Source: M55B127 sp035269185 (GTDB lineage: Bacteria; Bacillota; Halanaerobiia; Halanaerobiales; M55B127). Taken from it: a DNA stretch of 64,000 bases. Shown here one piece after another: positions 18,966-26,643 of the stretch. The translations under genes were made by a program, and so were the position numbers. The notes beneath the pieces were generated by a model. That model was not told the origin of the DNA. It searched no databases and saw only the letters and a program-made list of their open reading frames with translations. Positions within the stretch are counted from its first letter, which is position 1, and each line of letters starts with the position of its first letter. Location: assembly GCA_964430875.1 (NCBI GenBank), contig CAYSHP010000001.1, positions 62,001 to 126,000 on the forward strand, given 5' to 3'.

Positions 18966-18994
18966 TTGCATTATTTATTATCATAAGTTATACT
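18966..18994 (+). promoter_or_regulatory. Sigma-70-type promoter of the 40-aa ORF unit
   Basis: TTGCAT at 18966-18971 and TATACT at 18989-18994, spaced 17 bp, upstream of a roughly 105-base leader and the small ORF. With the terminator at 19254 it defines a self-contained short transcript. Confidence 0.65.
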
Positions 18995-19107
18995 AGGTTT
19001 AAGAACACGAGATATACAGAGTAGTTTTTAAAAAAATTATAAATGGAACAAAGTAGACTTGTAGCGAGGATGTTCCCTACTAAATCTTTGAAAGGGGGAC
19101 ATTTGCA

Positions 19108-19230
19108 ATGTTTAATATCTACAAGAAAAAGGTGAAAAAAGCAAGTCATAATCACCAATTCAACAGTAACAATTACAGAGATCAAGTAATTGATGATCTG
19201 TTGAGAAAAAATGGTTTTTATTTCTTTTAG
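19108..19230 (+). CDS. Orphan small protein, 40 aa
   Basis: A short ORF reading MFNIYKKKVKKASHNHQFNS and then NNYRDQVIDDLLRKNGFYFF. It has a strong ribosome site (AAAGGGGG, about 9 bases before the ATG), its own promoter at 18966 and its own terminator at 19254. The N-terminus is very basic and the end hydrophobic/aromatic; no membrane helix is evident. The leader has overlapping complementary segments (see findings). I do not recognise the family. Signals on both sides make expression likely, but a regulatory RNA that happens to contain an ORF is also possible. Confidence 0.6.
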   Translation: MFNIYKKKVKKASHNHQFNSNNYRDQVIDDLLRKNGFYFF

Positions 19231-19253
19231 AAATTAAAATGTATTTTAAAAAG

Positions 19254-19280
19254 CTGTCGGGAATTCCCGGCAGTTTTTTT
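19254..19280 (+). terminator. Rho-independent terminator of the small-ORF unit
   Basis: CTGTCGGG / TTCCCGGCAG hairpin centred on GAATTC and followed by seven T residues. Confidence 0.88.
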
Positions 19281-19396
19281 ATTTTCTTTTAAAAAATTAT
19301 ATTATATTTCCTAATTTTATCTTTTGAGACATACAGGTGTTTTGTCGTTTTTCCAGAAATAATAACATATAATAAGAAATTATTGGAGGGAAAATT

Positions 19397-19966
19397 ATGA
19401 ACTTAATGCAAGGTGTTGAATTTTCACACTGGCTATTCAGTAACTTTATAGATAATAACAAAATATTTGTTGATGCCACTTGTGGTAACGGTAACGACAC
19501 TTTATTTTTAGCTGAAAAGGTGAGTTCTCAGGGTAAAATATATGCTTTTGATATTCAAAAAGAGGCAGTTCAAATCACTAAAGAAAAATTTGATAATATA
19601 GATTATGATTTTGATATCGACTTTATAGTTGATGGACATGAAAATATTGATAGTTATCTAGAAAATAAAATTGATGGTATCATATATAATCTTGGCTATT
19701 TACCTGGATCCCAAAAAGATATTAAAACAGAAAAAGTTACTACCATAAAATCCTTAAAAAAAGCATTAGAATTATTATCTCAAGGAGGACTTATTGTAAT
19801 TGTAATATACACAGAGCATCAAGGTGGAAATGAAGAGAAAGAAGCAGTTTTAGATTTTGCTTCTAAATTGGATTATAAAAAATATAATGTACTACATTAC
19901 CACTTTATTAATCAGAAGAAAAACCCGCCGGAAGTAATAGGGATTAAAAAAAGGAGCGATAAATAA
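19397..19966 (+). CDS. mnmM: tRNA (mnm5s2U) methyltransferase MnmM (YtqB family)
   Basis: A 189-residue class I SAM-dependent methyltransferase with motif I VDATCGNGNDTLFLAEKV (about 33-50) and the NLGYLPGSQKD motif (about 98-108) of the YtqB family, long called putative rRNA methylase. In Bacillus this family is reported to methylate 5-aminomethyl-2-thiouridine at the tRNA wobble position. ATG at 19397 after TTGGAGGG. The next gene starts one base after its stop codon, so it shares a transcript with the nuclease pair. Confidence 0.85.
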   Translation: MNLMQGVEFSHWLFSNFIDNNKIFVDATCGNGNDTLFLAEKVSSQGKIYAFDIQKEAVQITKEKFDNIDYDFDIDFIVDGHENIDSYLENKIDGIIYNLGYLPGSQKDIKTEKVTTIKSLKKALELLSQGGLIVIVIYTEHQGGNEEKEAVLDFASKLDYKKYNVLHYHFINQKKNPPEVIGIKKRSDK

Positions 19967-21259
19967 ATGAAACCAGCTGTTAAGTTTATACACACTGCTG
20001 ATCTGCATTTAGGCAGTCGGTTACAAATTAATACTGATGAAGAACTTGATTTAGAATATAACAATGCTGTCTATAAATCTTTTGAAAAAATTATAGATGC
20101 TGCTATAAATAATAAGGTTCATTTTGTACTGATTGCTGGTGATGTATTTGATAATGAGGCAAGGTCAGTTAAAGCTACCCGTTTTTTTAAAAAACAATGT
20201 GAAAGGTTAAATAATAACAATATAGATATATTTTTAATTAATGGTAACCATGACCCCTATAGAATAGGTGGTGAACTATTAGAACTGCCTTCTAATGTAA
20301 AAATTTGTGATACAGAAGAAGTCAGTACCTTCAATATATATGATAAAGATAAACTAATTGCCAGAGTTTTAGGTCAGTCTTACCGAGGCAAGGCTGAATC
20401 CCGTAAGATGTATACATTTTATACTACACCTGATCAAAGTGTTTATAACATAGGATTACTTCATACTCAATTAGATCCTAATAATAATAATTATGTTCCG
20501 GTTTCTAAAAATGATTTAATGGATAATAATCATATTGATTATTGGGCTTTAGGACATATCCATGAAAAGAAAGTTATAAATGATCATATTCCATATATAA
20601 TTTATCCCGGTATACCCCAGGGGCGGGATATTGGAGAAGTAGGTCCCGGTGGTTATTTTTTAGTTAAACTTGAACCAGAAGATAGTTATTATAGCTATCA
20701 AGAAGTATCTGATTATATATTTAAACGTATAGAAATTTATTTAAATGAGTTGGAAGAAGAAAATTTAACTGAATTAAATTATTTTATTAAAGATCAATTA
20801 GAAAAAATTTATAATAATTTAGATAAGGAAATTAAAGGATATATATGTCGTTTAGTACTAAAAGGTAAAACAAAAGTTTCAAAAGTTTTAAAAGAACAAA
20901 GAGAAGAAGCTATAAATGATCTTTTATACAATATAAGGATTCATTTTAAGAATAGATCACCACTATTATGGGTAAACAGTATTGCAGACCACACTTCAAA
21001 AAAATTACCTAATATGAATGAAATATTAGAAAATGATCCTTTTATAAAAGAATTTACTTCGTTTTTAGAAAATATAAAAGAAGATAAGAAAGAAAGACAA
21101 AAGTTGAAACAAAAGATGGGGGAAATTTGGAATCCTGAAGTAGATTTAGAAAATAAAAACCCAAAAGAATTTCAGGTTACAGAGGATGAATTTGCAGAAT
21201 TATTTGAGCAAGCTAAAACTGAAATAATTGAGTCATTCATTGAAAGAAGGGATTATTAA
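19967..21259 (+). CDS. Mre11/SbcD-like DNA exonuclease subunit (YhaO-like)
   Basis: A 430-residue metallophosphoesterase with the ordered metal-binding motifs HTADLHLGS (about 8-16), AGDVFDNEA, NGNHDP and GHIHEK. These identify an Mre11/SbcD-type nuclease; the partner directly downstream is a YhaN-like ATPase rather than classical SbcC, so this is the YhaO branch. The C-terminal about 170 residues are helical and charged and probably contact the ATPase. Start and stop abut both neighbours, indicating tight co-expression. A role in DNA end processing is known for the family and inferred here. Confidence 0.88.
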   Translation: MKPAVKFIHTADLHLGSRLQINTDEELDLEYNNAVYKSFEKIIDAAINNKVHFVLIAGDVFDNEARSVKATRFFKKQCERLNNNNIDIFLINGNHDPYRIGGELLELPSNVKICDTEEVSTFNIYDKDKLIARVLGQSYRGKAESRKMYTFYTTPDQSVYNIGLLHTQLDPNNNNYVPVSKNDLMDNNHIDYWALGHIHEKKVINDHIPYIIYPGIPQGRDIGEVGPGGYFLVKLEPEDSYYSYQEVSDYIFKRIEIYLNELEEENLTELNYFIKDQLEKIYNNLDKEIKGYICRLVLKGKTKVSKVLKEQREEAINDLLYNIRIHFKNRSPLLWVNSIADHTSKKLPNMNEILENDPFIKEFTSFLENIKEDKKERQKLKQKMGEIWNPEVDLENKNPKEFQVTEDEFAELFEQAKTEIIESFIERRDY

Positions 21260-24097
21260 ATGAAATATGAAGATATATATATTAATGATTTTGGCATATT
21301 TGCTAAGACTAGTTTATTAGATTTAAATCCAAATTTTAATATTATCGGAGGTGCTAATAGGGCAGGTAAAACTACTCTTTTAAAACTTCTTAGATACATT
21401 GGCTATGGAATACCAAAAACAGATCAAATACCACCTGCACGTAATAGTTATGATCTTGAAGCAATTATTAATGATGATAAAGCAAGATATAGTTTATTAA
21501 TAAATGGATATGCCAAACCAAAGATAAATGATTTAGGTGATAATGAAAAAGAGATAGAAAATATTTTTAAAAATATAGATCAATTCACCTATAAGCAACT
21601 TTTTACCATAACTTTAGATGAACTAAAAAAAATACCGGCTGGTGTTAGTGATACTGAGAAACTACAGTCAGTTTTAATGGGGGCGGGGCTAAAAGAATAT
21701 ACTTTAATTCCTCAATTAAAAGAAGATTTTAAAAGTGAGGCAAAAGATATAGCAGGAAAATATGGCAAAATTAATGTAGGTAATTTTAAAGAATATAATC
21801 AGATAATTGAGGAAGGAATAGAATTAAAAAAGGAAGCACAAAAACAGGTTAAAGAATATTATAACTTAAAAGATAAATTAAAAGATATAAAAAGTGAAAT
21901 TGATGATAAAGATAAAGATCAAGTCAACTTAAGAAAAGAAAAAAACAAATTAGATTTAATTAAAAGTAATTACAATGTAATTGAAGAGTTGATTACATTA
22001 AAAAATGAATTAAACAAAGAAAAATATTTGCAATTACCAACCGATAAAAAGAAATTTTATCCCGAAAGAGCCAAAGAACTTTATGAAAGTTATAAAAATA
22101 TTGAAAGTAATTTTAAAGAGTTACAAACTGATTATAATAAATTTGCAAGCCGAGATTATAATGAAGAAATAGAAACAGATATTTTAAATTATAATGATAA
22201 GATAGATGATTATTATAATAATATATCTGGTTTAAAAGAAAGATATAATAATATTCTTGCTAAGGAAAAGGAGCTAGAGAAAAGATTACAACAAATAAAA
22301 AAAGAAGGAACTTCTGTTAGTGATTATCTTTCAAAAAATTTGGAAGAACTATTAGAATTAGAGACTTCAATTGAGTTTAAAAATGATTTAAGAAAATTGG
22401 TAAAAGAATTTGAACAAGTTACTACTAAGATAGACAATAAAAAAGAAGAGATAGAAAAATTAACAAGAGATATAGATTCAAAAGAAAATAAGAAAAAAGA
22501 ATTAGAACAAAATAAGTTTGCTGAGAAACAAAATAATATATATCTATATTCAGCTATTGCAGGTATTATCTTAATAACTTATTTATCTTTTATTAATCTA
22601 AGATTTTTGGGTTTATACTTAATTGATGCCTTTATATTTTATAAATATTGGCAGGGTTATACTAAAAAGAATGAATATGAAAAGCAAAAAGAAAAAATAG
22701 AAGTAGAAATTAATGATTTAAAAAGAGAAAATATAATTTTAGAAGAAGAGTTATCTGATTTAAAAGAAATAAAAAATAAAATTAATGCGAGATTTACTGA
22801 AATTAAAAGTTCTATTAATTTAAATGAAGAAATACAACCGAAATTACTGCAAGAATATTATGAAGATATTTTAGATTTGAAAAATAAATATATAGGGTAT
22901 AATAATATGAAAAAAGATTTAGAGCAAAAAAAGAAATCATTTAATAAAGAGATTAAAGAAATATATAATTTTTTAAATAAATTTGCTGATTTATTACCAT
23001 TTAAAGAGATTGAAAAAGATAAAATTTTCAATTTTGTTAATGAGATAATCAATAATTTAAAAACAATTTATCAAGTAAAGGAATTATTACAGAAACTAAA
23101 GAAATTAAGATTAGAGAAAACAGATATAAAAGAAAAATTATATGGATTAGAAGGCATGAGTTTAATAGATAAAAATGATAGAGATCTTTATGTAATAGTA
23201 AAAGATTATCAAGAAAAATCAGAACTTATTTCTTTATATAATAGTAATAAAGAGAGAGTAAAAGAAATAGAAAATCAGCTAGCTAATATCACAGAACAAA
23301 CTAAAGAAGCATTTAATATAAATGAAAGTCTCAAAAAAGATGAGATAATATCTGTTTTCTTAAAGGAATATGATAAATATATTTCATATCAACAGGTAGT
23401 TGAAAAATTTAACACTACTGGACAAAAATTAAATAATATATTAGATGAATTAGAACAACTGAAAGCAAAAAAAGAAGAAATTAAATTGAAGATGGATAAT
23501 TTAGCCACAGAAGATAAATTAATAAAGGCAGAAAACAAAATTAATAAAGCACGCAATAATATGAAACCTTTGGCAGAAAGATATGCTATAAATAATATGT
23601 CTTCTTATTTATTAGAGAGATACTGGCAGAAATTTTTAAAAGAGAAAAAGGATAAGCTATTAAATAAAGCAAGTGAACTAATGAAAAAGATAACAAGTGG
23701 TGAATATAAAAAAATTGAACCATTAGAAAGCTTAACAGACCCTAATTTTAAAGTTCAGGGTAATAAGGGTAAAGTATTTGAAAATGTTGATTATTTAAGC
23801 AGAGGTACTAGAGAACAACTATTTATGGCGATAAGAATAAATAGAATAATGGAAATAGAACCGACTTTGCCTGTAATAATTGATGATTCTCTAGTAAATT
23901 TTGATCCTAAACATCTAAGAAATATTTTCGATATAATTAATAATTTAAAAAACAGTAATCAGATCTTCTTTTTGACATGCCATCCCGAACAGATTGAATT
24001 TTTGGACGAAAAAATTGATAACAAAAATTATTACTCATTGGAGAAAGGAAGATTTGAAAAAACAGATAAAAAACAGTTAATTAATACTTTAAGCTAA
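21260..24097 (+). CDS. SMC/Rad50-like ATPase with membrane hairpin (YhaN-like)
   Basis: A 945-residue AAA/SMC-type ATPase. Walker A is GGANRAGKTTLLK (about 31-43) and the Walker B region is LPVIIDDSLVNFDPKHL near 870; between them are two long coiled coils. At the tip, where Rad50/SbcC would have a zinc hook, there is instead a hydrophobic hairpin (about 425-465, AIAGIILITYLSFINL and LYLIDAFIFYKYW), a mark of the YhaN branch. With the upstream exonuclease it should form a membrane-tethered end-processing complex. The motif usually called the signature is YLSRGTREQLFMA. Confidence 0.88.
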   Translation: MKYEDIYINDFGIFAKTSLLDLNPNFNIIGGANRAGKTTLLKLLRYIGYGIPKTDQIPPARNSYDLEAIINDDKARYSLLINGYAKPKINDLGDNEKEIENIFKNIDQFTYKQLFTITLDELKKIPAGVSDTEKLQSVLMGAGLKEYTLIPQLKEDFKSEAKDIAGKYGKINVGNFKEYNQIIEEGIELKKEAQKQVKEYYNLKDKLKDIKSEIDDKDKDQVNLRKEKNKLDLIKSNYNVIEELITLKNELNKEKYLQLPTDKKKFYPERAKELYESYKNIESNFKELQTDYNKFASRDYNEEIETDILNYNDKIDDYYNNISGLKERYNNILAKEKELEKRLQQIKKEGTSVSDYLSKNLEELLELETSIEFKNDLRKLVKEFEQVTTKIDNKKEEIEKLTRDIDSKENKKKELEQNKFAEKQNNIYLYSAIAGIILITYLSFINLRFLGLYLIDAFIFYKYWQGYTKKNEYEKQKEKIEVEINDLKRENIILEEELSDLKEIKNKINARFTEIKSSINLNEEIQPKLLQEYYEDILDLKNKYIGYNNMKKDLEQKKKSFNKEIKEIYNFLNKFADLLPFKEIEKDKIFNFVNEIINNLKTIYQVKELLQKLKKLRLEKTDIKEKLYGLEGMSLIDKNDRDLYVIVKDYQEKSELISLYNSNKERVKEIENQLANITEQTKEAFNINESLKKDEIISVFLKEYDKYISYQQVVEKFNTTGQKLNNILDELEQLKAKKEEIKLKMDNLATEDKLIKAENKINKARNNMKPLAERYAINNMSSYLLERYWQKFLKEKKDKLLNKASELMKKITSGEYKKIEPLESLTDPNFKVQGNKGKVFENVDYLSRGTREQLFMAIRINRIMEIEPTLPVIIDDSLVNFDPKHLRNIFDIINNLKNSNQIFFLTCHPEQIEFLDEKIDNKNYYSLEKGRFEKTDKKQLINTLS

Positions 24098-24128
24098 AAA
24101 TAAATAATTTAGAAATGTAGGTGAGAAA

Positions 24129-24323
24129 ATGTATTATTTAGCTATTATTATGGGGTTAGTATTTTACTATTTATATAAAAAAGGATATTTGAAATTAAAA
24201 CCAGACCGCAAAAGTGAAGATACTAAAAGGCATGTTTTAAAGATGGCTGAAAAAAAGTATGAAAGTGGTGAAATGAGCAAAGAAGAATATGATAAAATAA
24301 AAAATGATCTTAACAATTCTTAA
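24129..24323 (+). CDS. Small membrane protein with SHOCT-like domain
   Basis: A 64-residue protein with one N-terminal membrane helix (YYLAIIMGLVFYYLYKK) and a C-terminal ESGEMSKEEYDKIKNDL segment typical of SHOCT domains (short C-terminal oligomerisation modules). It lies 31 bp after the YhaN-like gene and before the sulfatase, with AGGTGAG as ribosome site. Its role is unknown. Confidence 0.7.
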   Translation: MYYLAIIMGLVFYYLYKKGYLKLKPDRKSEDTKRHVLKMAEKKYESGEMSKEEYDKIKNDLNNS

Positions 24324-24347
24324 AATTATAAGGAGGTTTGTCTATTT

Positions 24348-25664
24348 ATGAAGCCTAATATTTTATATATTCATTCTCATGATACAGGTCGTTTTATTGA
24401 ACCCTATGGTCATAATATACCAACCCCTAATTTGCAAGATTTAGCTGAAGAAGGAGTCTTATTCAAACAGGCTTTTAGTGCTGCTCCCACTTGTTCACCT
24501 AGTCGGGCTAGCTTATTGACAGGTAAGTATCCGCATAATAATGGTCAGTTTGGGTTAGTAAATAGGGGTTTTGAGTTAAATGATCCTGATAAACATATAG
24601 TAAACACCTTAAAAAATGAAGGCTATAATTCGGCCTTAATTGGTATGCAGCATATCAGAAAAGACCCTCTAACCATTGGGTATGATAATGTTTTAAATGT
24701 AGAGAGTAATTATTCTAAAGATGTAACTCCTAAGACTATTGAATTTATAGATAATAATATAGACGAACCAATCTTTTTAAGTGTTGGCTTTGAAGAAACA
24801 CATCGACCTTTTCCGGAAGTCAAAAATAAAAATGATATAAAATATACAAAGCCCCCTGCTAATATACCAGACACACCTGAAACAAGAAAAGATATGGCCG
24901 CTTTTAAAGAGAGTGCCCACATTTTAGATCATGGGATAGGCAAGATATTATTAAAATTGAAAGATAAAAATTTATATGATAATACAATTATTATCTATAC
25001 AACTGACCATGGAATTGCTTTTCCTAAAATGAAATGCACTTTATCTGATCAAGGAATAGGGGTATCTTTAATAATAAAAGGACCTCTAGGTTTTAATGGC
25101 GGCAAGGTAATAGATACATTAGTATCACATATTGATATATATCCGACGCTTTGTGATATCTTAAATATTAATAAACCTAAGTGGTTACAAGGTAAATCAT
25201 TAATACCAATAGTTAATAATGAGAAGAAAAATATTAGAGATGAAATATTTGCAGAAGTTAATTACCATACTGCTTATGAACCGATGAGGACGGTAAGAAC
25301 AAAAAGATGGAAATATATAAGACACTTTAGGAATAGAACAAAACCCTTTTTAAGTAATACGGATGAAAGTTTAACTAAAGATGTATTAATGAAATATGAC
25401 TGGCACAATTCTTTTATAGCTCAAGAAGAACTTTATGATTTAATGCTTGACCCTACAGAAGCTAATAATCTAGCTAATGAACCATCTAAAAAAGATATAT
25501 TAGAAAAGATGCGTAACAAATTGGATAATTGGATGAAAAAAACTAATGATCCTTTGCAAAAAGACGAAGTACCCAAACCAATAAAAGCAGTAGTAAATAA
25601 AGATGATGATAAGAAAGCAGATGATATTTGGAATTATACTGATAAAAATGATGGTTTTCATTAA
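24348..25664 (+). CDS. Type I sulfatase, cytoplasmic
   Basis: A 438-residue formylglycine sulfatase of the arylsulfatase/heparan-sulfatase superfamily. The modification motif is CSPSR with Cys about residue 49 followed by ASLLTGKYPHNNG, and TTDHGIAF supplies metal ligands. It has no signal peptide, so it would act in the cytoplasm, where a radical SAM maturase (anSME) must convert the Cys; none is encoded in this window. The C-terminal YDLMLDPTEANNLAN is typical of the family. The substrate is not predictable. AAGGAGGTTTG precedes the ATG. Confidence 0.88.
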   Translation: MKPNILYIHSHDTGRFIEPYGHNIPTPNLQDLAEEGVLFKQAFSAAPTCSPSRASLLTGKYPHNNGQFGLVNRGFELNDPDKHIVNTLKNEGYNSALIGMQHIRKDPLTIGYDNVLNVESNYSKDVTPKTIEFIDNNIDEPIFLSVGFEETHRPFPEVKNKNDIKYTKPPANIPDTPETRKDMAAFKESAHILDHGIGKILLKLKDKNLYDNTIIIYTTDHGIAFPKMKCTLSDQGIGVSLIIKGPLGFNGGKVIDTLVSHIDIYPTLCDILNINKPKWLQGKSLIPIVNNEKKNIRDEIFAEVNYHTAYEPMRTVRTKRWKYIRHFRNRTKPFLSNTDESLTKDVLMKYDWHNSFIAQEELYDLMLDPTEANNLANEPSKKDILEKMRNKLDNWMKKTNDPLQKDEVPKPIKAVVNKDDDKKADDIWNYTDKNDGFH

Positions 25665-25752
25665 AAAATATTTTTATAAATTGTCTTTATTTTAAAAGAG
25701 ATATCTGTTAATATAATTGAGTAAACATAAAATATATATAGGGATGATTTAA

Positions 25753-26295
25753 ATGGATATTGTACTAATTGCTGTTGCTTTAGCCCTTGATGCATCTGGT
25801 GTTTCAATGGGGATTGCATGTGGAACAAAACTTAACATGAAAAATCAAATATCTTTAATTTTTTCTTTTGGCTTTTTTCAGTTTTTGTTAGCTTTAAGTG
25901 GAGCATTACTAGGGGATTTTATTGATACCAGGATTATTGAGATTAGTGACATTACAAGTGGTATTATAATATTAATAATTGGTATAATTCTTTTTAGAGA
26001 AGGTTTTAAAAAAGAAGAAGAATGTATATACCGGAGATTGAGTTTTTGGACAGTTGTTATCTTGGGTATAAGTGTAAGTATTGATGCTTTAGGTATAGGT
26101 TTTTCTGTTTTGCATAAAGATCTTATATTAAATATGCTTCAAAACTCTTTAATAATTGGTCTTATTGCTTCAATTTTCACTTTAATATCTTTAAATATAA
26201 TTAAATATCTGAAAAAGATAATTTTAATCGAAAAATATTCAGATTATATAGCCGGAATTATTTTAATTATTTTTGGAATTAATATGATTTTGTAA
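25753..26295 (+). CDS. MntP/YtaF-type membrane exporter
   Basis: A 180-residue protein with six membrane helices arranged as two repeats, each starting with a Ser/Asp/Ala motif (ALALDASGVSMGIACG near the N-terminus and LGISVSIDALGIGFSV near residue 100). This is the MntP family of manganese efflux pumps, which also includes the sporulation-annotated YtaF. No yybP-ykoY-type manganese riboswitch is obvious in its short upstream region. The substrate call is tentative. Confidence 0.78.
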   Translation: MDIVLIAVALALDASGVSMGIACGTKLNMKNQISLIFSFGFFQFLLALSGALLGDFIDTRIIEISDITSGIIILIIGIILFREGFKKEEECIYRRLSFWTVVILGISVSIDALGIGFSVLHKDLILNMLQNSLIIGLIASIFTLISLNIIKYLKKIILIEKYSDYIAGIILIIFGINMIL

Positions 26296-26372
26296 GATTT
26301 TACAGCAGGACAATTTATCTCATTAAAGAATATAGAGATTAGTGCAGATAAATCAAAAAATATAATATAAAT

Positions 26373-26530
26373 TTATCAGGTACTTTCAATAGACGAAAGT
26401 TTAATAGAGAATCAGGTTAAAAACCTGAGCGGGTCCGCCACTGTAAGGATTAAAAATTAACTGTTATACCACTCATATATCTGGGGAAGGTAGTTAATAT
26501 GTTGTCCAAGCCAGGAGAACTGCCTGATAA
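26373..26530 (+). promoter_or_regulatory. Cobalamin (B12) riboswitch upstream of nrdD
   Basis: TTATCAGG at 26373 pairs with CCTGATAA ending at 26530 as the closing helix. Inside are the conserved elements GCGGGTCCGCCACTGTAAGG and, near the 3' end, AAGCCAGGAGAACTGCC, the B12 box. The expression platform ends in the terminator at 26586-26616; a possible antiterminator pairs 26557-26566 with 26590-26599. Cobalamin binding would therefore shut off nrdD, consistent with preferring a B12-dependent reductase when the cofactor is present. Confidence 0.95.
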
Positions 26531-26585
26531 GAATATGTAACTTTTATCTTCGAGACAGGGTAAAGTATTATTTTTTTAATTATAC

Positions 26586-26616
26586 CCTAACTTTATTTTT
26601 AAGTTAGGATTTTTTT
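26586..26616 (+). terminator. Riboswitch-controlled intrinsic terminator
   Basis: CCTAACTT / AAGTTAGG hairpin with a TATTTTT loop followed by a T-rich run, 24 bp before the nrdD start. It is placed as the expression platform of the cobalamin riboswitch. Confidence 0.85.
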
Positions 26617-26643
26617 ATTTTTTAAAAAGGGGGATTTATATTA

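Noticed and set aside
26586..26616. Terminator of the MntP-like gene
   Set aside because: It lies 290 bp downstream, directly after the cobalamin aptamer, and fits better as the riboswitch expression platform.
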